NCBI GenBank assembly: GCA_963780345.1
Contig: CAWABU010000002.1
Coordinates: 124,001 to 188,000, forward strand
Reading direction: 5' to 3'
From: PALSA-693 sp963780345
GTDB taxonomy: Bacteria > Actinomycetota > Acidimicrobiia > Acidimicrobiales > Palsa-688
DNA: 64,000 nucleotides
The first letter of the stretch is position 1, and each line of letters opens with the position of its first letter. Positions 35,011-42,018 of the stretch are shown one piece after another. Under the pieces are notes generated by a model that did not search any database, was not told where the DNA came from, and saw only the letters and a program-made list of their open reading frames with translations. The translations under genes were made by a program, and so were the position numbers.

Positions 35011-36026
35011 GCGGGGCCGGGCTGACGGGTCAGGTGGGTCTGGCGGGCCAGGAGGGTCGGGCAGGCCAGGAGGGTCGGGCAGGCCAGGAGGGTCGGGCAG
35101 GCCAGGAGGGTCGGGCAGGCCAGGAGGGTCTGGCAGGCCAGGAGGGTCGGGCAGGCCAGGAGGGTCGGGCAGGCCAGGAGGGTCTGGCAGGCCAGGAGGG
35201 TCTGGCAGGCCAGGAGGGTCTGGCAGGCCAGGAGGGTCTGGCAGGCCAGGTGGGATTCGCCGGCAAGGTGGTGGTGTGCACGGGAGGGGGCTCAGGCATC
35301 GGCCGGGCCGCCGTCGAGGCGTTTGTCGCCGCCGGGGCCCGGGTCGGCGTGCTCGAATGGGACGCTGACAAGTGCCAGTCACTCGCGACACTCGGCGGCT
35401 CGGTGTTCACCATCCACGGTGACGCCACCGAGGCTGAGACCAACCGCCGGCTGGTCGACCAGGCCGTCGAACGGTGGGGCGGTGTCGACGTCGCGGCCAC
35501 CTTCGTCGGGGTTTTTGACATGTATACGCCCCTGGCTCAGATTCCGGACGATCGCTTCGACGCGGTCTACGACGAGATTCTGACCGTCAACCTCAAGAGC
35601 CCGCTTCTGACCGCACGCGCCGCCCTCGGGCCGCTCCGGCAACGACACGGCTGCCTGATTCTCACCTGTTCCAGCTCCAGCTTCTACGCCGGAAGAGGCG
35701 GACCCCTTTATGTGGCATCCAAGTTCGCGATCCGCGGCGTCGTGACCGCCCTGGCCCACGAGATGGCACCCGACGTTCGGGTCAACGGCGTGGCCCCGGG
35801 CGGCACCATCGGCACCGACCTGGCCGGACCGCGGAGCCTCGGACGGGCCGCAGATCGGCTCGACGAGCGGCCGGGACGGGAGCAAGAACTGGCCGCCCGG
35901 ACGCCGCTCCGCCTCGCCCTCCACGCCGCCGACCACGCCGGCGCCTACCTGTTTCTCGCCTCCGAGGCCGCCGCCGGGATCACCGGCGAGATCATCCGCT
36001 CCGACGGGGGCCTCGGTGTCCGCTGA
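35007..36026 (+). CDS. SDR cis-dihydrodiol dehydrogenase with a Gly-X-Y repeat N-terminus
   Basis: From residue about 82 the protein is a classical SDR: GKVVVCTGGGSGIGRAAVEA (NAD loop), SSSSFYAGRGGPLYVASKFA (catalytic Ser, Tyr-x-x-x-Lys) and VRVNGVAPGGTIGTDL. It resembles the cis-dihydrodiol dehydrogenases (BphB/HcaB group) that follow ring dioxygenases and restore the aromatic ring. If translation starts at the GTG overlapping the beta stop, residues 5-88 are 28 uninterrupted Gly-X-Y triplets built from GRAGQE and GLAGQE units. An alternative GTG at 35250 gives a normal 258-residue SDR without the repeat. The SDR identity is firm; the start is open. Confidence 0.88.
   Translation: MSGAGLTGQVGLAGQEGRAGQEGRAGQEGRAGQEGRAGQEGLAGQEGRAGQEGRAGQEGLAGQEGLAGQEGLAGQEGLAGQVGFAGKVVVCTGGGSGIGRAAVEAFVAAGARVGVLEWDADKCQSLATLGGSVFTIHGDATEAETNRRLVDQAVERWGGVDVAATFVGVFDMYTPLAQIPDDRFDAVYDEILTVNLKSPLLTARAALGPLRQRHGCLILTCSSSSFYAGRGGPLYVASKFAIRGVVTALAHEMAPDVRVNGVAPGGTIGTDLAGPRSLGRAADRLDERPGREQELAARTPLRLALHAADHAGAYLFLASEAAAGITGEIIRSDGGLGVR
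35019..35270 (+). repeat. 18-bp minisatellite, 14 units, in frame with the dehydrogenase
   Basis: The consensus unit is GGTCGGGCAGGCCAGGAG, with GGTCTGGCAGGCCAGGAG as the second form. Fourteen units of exactly six codons run from 35019 to 35270; the first and last two are degenerate. Eleven copies contain AGGAGG, identical to a Shine-Dalgarno core. The array has no stop codon in any of the three forward frames or in the mirror reading, so open frames here mean little by themselves. Confidence 0.95.
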
Positions 36027-36760
36027 TCCCTACCACGAGCAGCGCGTCGAGGCCGCTACGTCCTGCCGGGTGCTGGCCCACCGGGGATTGGCCCCAGGCA
36101 TCCTCGGACACGTTTCGGTCCGGGTTGGGGATGACGCCCTCCTCGTGCGTGGACGCGGCCGAAATGAGCGGGGGGTGGCTCGCACCGAGCCCGGCGACGT
36201 GCGACTGGTCGGCCTGGACGGTCGGCCGCTCGAGCCGGGCGAAGGTTGGGCGCCGCCCGCCGAGTTGCCGATACACACCACCATCCTCCGCCAGCGACCA
36301 GACTGCGCCGCGGTCGTGCACGCCCACCCGGTGGCCGCCGTGCTGTGCGGGCTGGCCGACCTGGAACTGCGGCCGGTGTTCGGCGCCTACAACATCCCCG
36401 CTCTGCGTCTGGCCCTCGACGGCGTCCCTGTTTACCCGCTGTCCGGTGCTGATCCGGACGGAAACGCTGGCCCACGAAATGATGGGCGCACTCGGGGACC
36501 GACGCGTCTGCCTGCTGCGCGGCCACGGCATCGTGGCCGTCGGGACCACGCTCCAGCAAGCCATCGTGGCAGCCGTGAACTTGAACGAGCTGTGCACGAT
36601 AACCCTGGAACTGGCCCGGTTGGGAGCAAACCCACCGGCCCTGGGTAAGGCCGATCTGGCTGAGCTGCCGGACCTCGGCGGCCATTTCAACGACGAGCTG
36701 GTATGGCGTTCGCTGGTCGCAGACCTGGGCCCCCTCCCGAAGACATGGGCCCCCTCCTGA
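36016..36760 (+). CDS. class II aldolase/adducin-family protein (decarboxylase-like), apparent frameshift
   Basis: The first frame reads ATSCRVLAHRGLAPGILGHV, then EPGDVRLVGLDGRPLEPGEG, PAELPIHTTILRQRPDCAAV and VHAHPVAAVLCGL, with the zinc histidines HAHP. It breaks near 36445; the next frame continues VLIRTETLAHEMMGALGDRR and VCLLRGHGIVAVGTT with the third zinc histidine GHG. Removing one G of the GG at 36445-36446 restores YPLS-VLIRT, as expected. The full product would be about 247 residues. Some family members decarboxylate dihydroxylated ring acids (PhtC in phthalate pathways), which would suit this operon. It overlaps the dehydrogenase gene by 11 bases. Confidence 0.82.
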
Positions 36761-36773
36761 AAGGACGAGTGTG

Positions 36774-37856
36774 ATGGTTGACGTCTCGCGATCGTTCGTG
36801 TCGGCAGAGACCAACGGTGTCGGCCGGTCCGGCGCTGGAGGTCGGCCCTGTCAGGGGGTCTACTACCAGGTTCCGGGCGCCCCCCCGGGTCCGGCCGTGA
36901 TCGCGACCCATTATGAAGGCGACTTCAGTGAGCATTATCTGGCCGACTTCCTGGCCCGTCGCGGTTGCAGCTTTCTCGGCTGGAACACCCGGTACCGGGG
37001 CAACGGCGAGTTCTTTCGGCTGGCCGGCGCCCTCGACGACATCGCCGTAGGGGTGCGCTGGCTTCGCCAAGAGGCCGGCGCCACCCAGGTAGTGCTGCTC
37101 GGCAACTCCGGCGGAGCCTCGCTGATGTCCGCCTACCAGAGCCGAGCTGCAGAGGCCTCGGCCGCGGATGGGGCAGGGCCCGGGGACCTGTTTATCGCTC
37201 TCTGTGCTCACCCCGGCCGCCCGGACGTGCTGACGACCTGGCTCGACCCTTCGGTGACCGACGAGTCCGACCCCCTGTCGGTCGACCCGGAGCTGGACAT
37301 GTACAACCCGTCCAACGGACCGCCCTACCCGCCCGAGTTCGTCAGCCGGTATCGGGCCGCACAGGTCGCCCGCAACGAGCGCATCACCCGCGCCGCCCAC
37401 GAGGAGTTGGCGCGGCTCGCCGCGGCCGGTGCCAGTGACCGGATCATCGCCGTGCCCCGTACCTGGGCGGACCTTCGCTTTACGGACCTCAGCATCGATC
37501 CGTCCGATCGGGAGGCCGGTTGCTACGCCGGTGATCCGCGCCGCGCCAACTACGGGCCGGGCGGCCTGGCGTCGTCCTGCTCGCTGCGGACCTGGCTGGA
37601 CATGTGGAGCCTCTCTGATTCCCCTTGCCGGGGCTCGCTGCATCTGCCCCGCATCACCGAGCCGGCGCTGGTCGTGCAGTCCACCGGCGACCAGGGATGT
37701 TTCTTGAGCGATGCCCACACCATCTACGACCAGCTCGGCAGCGCCGACAAGAGCCTCGAGCTGGTGCCGGGAGAGCACTATCTTCGCACGCCCGAGGGAA
37801 CACGGGACCGGGTGGCCGACCTGATCGCCGACTGGATAGCTGGTCACGGCGCCTGA
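36774..37856 (+). CDS. alpha/beta hydrolase, large uncharacterised subfamily
   Basis: The 360-residue protein has the nucleophile elbow VVLLGNSGGASLM (G-N-S-G-G, near residue 112), the acid in VVQSTGDQGCFLSDAHT and the histidine in LELVPGEHYLRTPEG. An early oxyanion-type region, VIATHYEGDFSEHYLADFLA, resembles alpha/beta hydrolases that act on esters or ring-cleavage products. It is the last gene of the dioxygenase operon, 13 bases after the aldolase stop, with AAAGGACGAG as ribosome site. It could release the aromatic acid from an ester or act on a late intermediate; this is inference. Confidence 0.85.
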   Translation: MVDVSRSFVSAETNGVGRSGAGGRPCQGVYYQVPGAPPGPAVIATHYEGDFSEHYLADFLARRGCSFLGWNTRYRGNGEFFRLAGALDDIAVGVRWLRQEAGATQVVLLGNSGGASLMSAYQSRAAEASAADGAGPGDLFIALCAHPGRPDVLTTWLDPSVTDESDPLSVDPELDMYNPSNGPPYPPEFVSRYRAAQVARNERITRAAHEELARLAAAGASDRIIAVPRTWADLRFTDLSIDPSDREAGCYAGDPRRANYGPGGLASSCSLRTWLDMWSLSDSPCRGSLHLPRITEPALVVQSTGDQGCFLSDAHTIYDQLGSADKSLELVPGEHYLRTPEGTRDRVADLIADWIAGHGA

Positions 37857-37972
37857 CGTGGGTGGCGCCACCGGGTCCGGCGCCTCCGGCCCACAAGCCC
37901 GACCCCCGGGCCATCACCGCCCGAGCCGCCGGCGCTCGCCGCCCGAGCCGCCCGGCCCTCACCGCCCGGGCA

Positions 37973-38458
37973 TCAGTGGCCGACCGCGTCCGGGGTGATC
38001 CCGCCCAGCTTTCGGTGGTCCCAGGAGACGATACGGTCCGGGTGGACTACCACGACCACTCGAGCGGGGGCGAGCGCGGCGGCGGCCGACCGAGCCTCGT
38101 CGGTGAGCGGCTCAGCCCCATAACGGGCAAAGAGCAGCTCCCCGGCTAAGCGAGAGCTCTCGACATCCTCGATCAACTCGGCCCGGCCGCGAAGCTGGAC
38201 GGCCCGAAAGTCCTCGAAGCGCTCCCCCGCCTCCACCAGGCAGGCCACGTGCGGATTGCGCCGCACGTTGCGGACCTTCTGGGAGGCAGGGTCGGTCCAC
38301 AGGGCCAGGCGCCCGCTCCAGAACAGATACGACATGGGCACCAGGTCGAGCTCGCCGCCGGCGTCGAGCGTGGCCACCTGTACACGTCGGCCCACCGCCA
38401 GAAAGGCCTCGACCTCGTCGTCGGTCATGCGCATGGCGTCACGGGCGTCATCGACCAT
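37973..38458 (-). CDS. PPOX-class F420-dependent oxidoreductase-like protein
   Basis: The 161-residue protein has MTDDEVEAFLAVGRRVQVAT, LVPMSYLFWSGRLALWTDPA, SQKVRNVRRNPHVACLVEAG and ERFEDFRAVQLRGRAELIED, the split-barrel core. It ends RIVSWDHRKLGGI, a typical family C-terminus. It probably binds F420 or FMN. It is convergent with the hydrolase of the dioxygenase operon; the 116 bases between them carry imperfect CCGCCCGAGCCGCC repeats. Confidence 0.85.
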   Translation of the reverse strand: MVDDARDAMRMTDDEVEAFLAVGRRVQVATLDAGGELDLVPMSYLFWSGRLALWTDPASQKVRNVRRNPHVACLVEAGERFEDFRAVQLRGRAELIEDVESSRLAGELLFARYGAEPLTDEARSAAAALAPARVVVVVHPDRIVSWDHRKLGGITPDAVGH

Positions 38459-38796
38459 GCCAGGTACCTTCCCTCACGGTCGGAGTGGTGTCAACCGGGA
38501 CGGCGTGGTGGGGGGTGCGTACCACTCGCCTCGCTGGCCGGCCTGGCGGCTCGCACCGACTCGGGGACGTCCGGGGGGTCGGGGCCGAACGACCTGCCAC
38601 GGGCCCGCTCCGTCGATCGGCTGAGCGTCGGGTCGTGCGACCCGCCACCGGCCTCGCGGAACTGGCGCAGCCATGGAACACGAGGGTGGCCCGACCGGCG
38701 AGCACCGGCATACCCAGCGCCCACCGCGGCACGGGGTGGCTGGTCCGTATCCGAACCGCGGCCGGCTCGGCGACAGCGTGACCGTCGATCGCCAAC

Positions 38797-38876
38797 CTGG
38801 GCGCGTTTGATCATTTTGGGCGCGGTTATGGTCGAAAAATCGCCAAAAGCGCGCCCAAAGCACCAAGCGCGCCCAA
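38797..38876. repeat. nested inverted repeats with TGGGCGCG cores
   Basis: TTTGGGCGCG (38815-38824) pairs perfectly with CGCGCCCAAA (38850-38859). An outer pair, TGGGCGCGTTTG and CAAGCGCGCCCA, lies outside it. Four copies of the same octamer are thus arranged as two nested pairs. It lies in the 707-bp interval 38459-39165, whose only other content is a MarR fragment. Confidence 0.6.
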
Positions 38877-39045
38877 CGTCTGGGCCGGACTTTGGTAACA
38901 CGATCCTCACTGCCGCTGGGCTTCCTCCAGCTGGCGAATTCGGCCGCGCAACCCGAGTTCGAGCGAGCGCCGAGCCGAGACGTCGCGTACCGCCGCGCCA
39001 GCCATGAACGCACACTAGACACGCGGCCGCGCACGTCGTCGCCGC

Positions 39046-39153
39046 GTGGGCCCGGTCACCGAGGCCGAATACCAAACCCTGGCCCGAATCCGACGAGCCC
39101 TGCGATCCTTTTTGTACTTCTCCAAAGAGGCCACCCAAGCGCCCGGGCTGATG
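39046..39153 (+). pseudogene. N-terminal fragment of a MarR-family regulator
   Basis: A GTG at 39046 opens GPVTEAEYQTLARIRRALRS followed by FLYFSKEATQAPGL, the dimerisation helix of MarR proteins ('LTEAEYxxLAxFRRALRxFLxFSEEAAxAAGL'). The expected next part, PQQHQLLLAI and the winged helix, does not follow. The frame runs into sequence that overlaps the end of the convergent luciferase-like gene. It is a remnant cut after about 36 residues. Confidence 0.55.
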
Positions 39154-39165
39154 GCCGCGGTTGAT

Positions 39166-40054
39166 CTACAGAAGGGCGTCGGCCAGCTCTCGCCAATGAC
39201 GGACGGGAAGATCACGATTGGCGCTGAGCACCTGAATGCAGACGTGGTCGGCGCCGGCGTCGTGATGTTCGCGGACCCGCCCGGCAATCGTGTTGATGTC
39301 GCCCCAGGCGACCATGCCGTCGATGAGCCGGTCGGATGCGGCCTTCGGATCGGCCCAGTCCTCGTCGCTGAATCCCAGGCGCCGCAGGCTAGCCAGATAC
39401 CCCGGGGCGCGGAGATAGAAGCCCACGGCCGCCCGACCTATAGCTCGCGCCGCAGCTGGGTCAGTCTCGAATATCACCATCTGTTCGGGCGCGAGCAGGG
39501 CGTCGGCACCGATGATCTCTCTCGCCCGGCGGGTGTGATCGGGAGTCGTCAGATAAGGGTGGGCGCCGTCGGCCCGGGCGGCGGACAACTCGAGCATGCG
39601 CGGTCCCAGTGCGGCGAGAACCCGCCCCGGGTTCTGCGCCGGCGAAACCGCATTGTATGGAGCCGCGTCCATATCGTCCAGATACGCCGCCAGGTAGGCG
39701 AGCGGCTTGTCATACGAGTGCTTGCGAACCCGTTCGACCAGAACCGGGCTGCTGACGCCCAGGCCCAGCAGAAACCGTTCGGGGTACGCCTCTGCAATTG
39801 TCTTCTGACAGGCGGCCATTGTCACGGCGTCGCGCGCGATACACGTTCGCGATGCCAGTGGCCAGCTTCAGGCTGGTGGTGGCGGATAACAACATGGTGG
39901 CCAAAACAAATGGGTCGCGCCCGGTCGTCTCGTTGATCCACAGGACCGGGAATCCCATCGCCTCGAGTTCCTGGGCTGCTTCCTGCGCCCGGGATGCTGG
40001 ATGGGCTTCCAGCCCCGAGGTCCAGATGCCGATGCGGCCGATGTCAGTTGTCAC
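39166..40054 (-). CDS. LLM-class F420-dependent oxidoreductase, apparent frameshift
   Basis: The start frame reads DIGRIGIWTSGLEAHPASRA, LEAMGFPVLWINETTGRDPF and TSLKLATGIANVY, the first half of the luciferase-like barrel. The next frame carries DAVTMAACQKTIAEAYPERF, LLGLGVSSPVLVERVRK and the rest to the end ADALL. The shift is in the alternating GC run at 39831-39838, where one base too many is present. The full product would be about 295 residues, normal for TIGR03620-like F420 enzymes. The substrate is unknown. Confidence 0.85.
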
Positions 40055-40105
40055 ACGGGCACCCTAGTGCCTGACCTCCATGGCTGGCGACCAGTGACTT
40101 CGGCC

Positions 40106-40384
40106 CTAACGGCCCGGTCCGAAGCCAGGGCCATCAGTTGGAGGAGAAGGCGGTTGATCGGTGTGCTCCTGATTCTCACCGTCGGGATCCAGTTCTCCAC
40201 TCAGATCGGTCCACGACGAGCCGGGCCCGGCCCGCCAGAAGACCTGTGGCCGCTCGGGCCCGCCGCTCAGCGATAGGCGGCCGCACGCACAGCTGACGGT
40301 GTCCCACGGATGGAAGGACTCGATGATGTTTCCACACACGCTGCACTGGGCTCGATGGGAACGACGAACCCGACCTGCGCTCAT
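40106..40384 (-). CDS. small zinc-ribbon protein (DUF7695-like)
   Basis: The 92-residue product has two cysteine pairs, C-x2-C in AQCSVCGNIIESFHPWDTV and C-x-C in SCACGRLSLSGGPE, which form a zinc ribbon. The pattern matches small proteins with 'C..CG..I.S....D.V.C.CG...V.GG'. The C-terminal 30 residues are acidic and proline-rich. The role is unknown. It lies between two unrelated genes; the start ATG at 40384 is 85 bases from the divergent amidase. Confidence 0.6.
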   Translation of the reverse strand: MSAGRVRRSHRAQCSVCGNIIESFHPWDTVSCACGRLSLSGGPERPQVFWRAGPGSSWTDLSGELDPDGENQEHTDQPPSPPTDGPGFGPGR

Positions 40385-40468
40385 CAAACCAGTATCGCGC
40401 CGGGAGGCCGGGGGTGTTCCCGGGCCACGAGGCGGTCCCGTCGCTCGACTCCGGGTTACTGTCGACCC

Positions 40469-41878
40469 ATGGGGGAGCTCGACTTTGCCACCAGCCGGAG
40501 TGTCGCGGCCCGGATCCGCGCCAAAGAAATGAGTCCGCTCGAGGTGCTCGACCACTTTCTGGCCCGGGTGGACGCGCTCAACGACACGATCAATGCGGTC
40601 ATCTGGCGCAACGACGACCAGGCCCGGGAGACCGCCCGGCGCAAAACGGAAGAGCTGGTGCGGGCCGATCCGGATGACCTGCCCCCGTTCTTCGGAGTTC
40701 CCATCCCGATCAAGGACCTCACGGCGGTGGCCGGCTGGCCGGTGACCTACGGGTCGTGGGCGGCTCCCGAAGGGGTGTCGGCCGAGAGCGCCCTGGTGGT
40801 GGAGGCCTTCGAGCGAGGCGGATTTGTGCTGGCCGGGCGGACGAACACCCCGGAGTTCGGCCCGCTCACGGCGGCGGAGAATGTTCGCTACGGTGCCAGT
40901 CGCAACCCATGGAACCCCAGCCAAACGCCGGGCGGCTCGAGCGGCGGAGCCGGGGCGGCGACCGCGGCCGGGATGTTTCCCCTGGCCCACGGCAACGACG
41001 GCGGCGGCTCGATCCGGATCCCGGCCTCGTGCTGCGGACTGGTGGGTCTCAAAGTCAGCCGAGGTCGGGTCCCGGCCCGCTACAACCCCTGGGAGGGCGG
41101 AGCGGTCGAGGGGGTCCTCACTCGCGACGTCGGCGATACCGCCGCGGTGCTCGACCTGATCTGCGGCCCGGACCCCGGCTGCTGGTACAACGCCCCCACC
41201 CCGCCGCGGCCCTTCGTTGAAGCGGTCGGCGCCGTCCCGGGACGCCTGCGGATCGGCCTGGCGACGACGGCTCCGCTCGGCCTCGCAGTCGATCCCGTGT
41301 GCGTTGAGGCGGCCCGGACGGCGGCGGCCGCGCTGGAGGGCTTCGGCCACACCGTTACGGAAGCGGATATAGCCCTTCCCTACGAAGCCGTCACCGCCTT
41401 TCTCCAGATTGTCAACTCCGGACTGGCGGATTACGAGGACATCGATTGGGCGCGCGCCGAACCACACGTGCGGGCCGCCCGCATGAGGGCCGAGCGTACC
41501 GACAGCCTGACCTATGTGGGCGCCGTCCACCGGTTGCAGCGCGTCACCCGTCCGTATGTGGCCCGATGGGGCTCGGCCTGGGACCTGGTCATCACCCCGA
41601 CCCTCTCCATCGAACCGCCTCAAGTCGGCACGGTAATGGCCGAAGCACACGCCCACGCCGGTCGCACGCCCCCCCTCGTGCGGCAGATGGTCGCCTTTAC
41701 CTCGGTATTCAACGTCGTCGGGCTGCCTGCCATATCCCTGCCCACCCACACATCGTCGACCGGCATGCCAGTCGGCGTGCAGGTCGTCGGCGGACCCTGG
41801 GACGAAGCCTGCCTGCTGGCGGTGGCGTCGCAACTCGAAGCTGCCCTGCCCTGGGCCGACCGAGTACCAGTGCTGTAG
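40469..41878 (+). CDS. amidase (amidase signature family)
   Basis: The 469-residue enzyme has the catalytic lysine in FFGVPIPIKDLTAVAG (near residue 80) and the signature QTPGGSSGGAGAATAAGMFP (near 155) with cis-serine and nucleophile serine in GNDGGGSIRIPASCCGLVGL. This is a Ser-cisSer-Lys amidohydrolase that splits an amide into acid and ammonia. The preferred substrate cannot be told. A second amidase follows 140 bases downstream on the same strand. Confidence 0.9.
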   Translation: MGELDFATSRSVAARIRAKEMSPLEVLDHFLARVDALNDTINAVIWRNDDQARETARRKTEELVRADPDDLPPFFGVPIPIKDLTAVAGWPVTYGSWAAPEGVSAESALVVEAFERGGFVLAGRTNTPEFGPLTAAENVRYGASRNPWNPSQTPGGSSGGAGAATAAGMFPLAHGNDGGGSIRIPASCCGLVGLKVSRGRVPARYNPWEGGAVEGVLTRDVGDTAAVLDLICGPDPGCWYNAPTPPRPFVEAVGAVPGRLRIGLATTAPLGLAVDPVCVEAARTAAAALEGFGHTVTEADIALPYEAVTAFLQIVNSGLADYEDIDWARAEPHVRAARMRAERTDSLTYVGAVHRLQRVTRPYVARWGSAWDLVITPTLSIEPPQVGTVMAEAHAHAGRTPPLVRQMVAFTSVFNVVGLPAISLPTHTSSTGMPVGVQVVGGPWDEACLLAVASQLEAALPWADRVPVL

Positions 41879-41912
41879 CCCGACCTCCGAGCCCAGGTTC
41901 TAAGTGACCGTT

Positions 41913-42006
41913 GTTATCATAACTGACGGGGCGCATGCGGCTGGCGCCGGGGTAGGCCGCCCCGTGCCACCATGTTGTTCGGAAAGCCACGATGTTGTTC
42001 CGGAAA
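41913..42006 (+). promoter_or_regulatory. palindrome and direct repeat before the second amidase
   Basis: GTTATCATAAC (41913-41923) is a perfect 11-bp palindrome in an AT-rich spot. Further on, ATGTTGTTC followed by GGAAA occurs twice, at 41972 and 41992, ending shortly before the GGAGG ribosome site of the amidase at 42019. These look like regulator and promoter elements for that gene. Confidence 0.4.
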
Positions 42007-42018
42007 AGTGGAGGCCAG

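Noticed and set aside
35019..35270. CRISPR array
   Set aside because: Units follow one another without spacers and are too short; no cas gene is near. It is a minisatellite.
34862..35368. Alternative frame with GGSGRP repeats over the minisatellite
   Set aside because: It also gives glycine every third residue, but its flanks overlap the beta subunit and the dehydrogenase out of frame and show no protein family.
40385..41833. Long open frame on the minus strand opposite the first amidase
   Set aside because: It is a GC-rich shadow of the amidase. The residues show no family motifs; only the part from 40106 to 40384 looks like a real (zinc-ribbon) gene.
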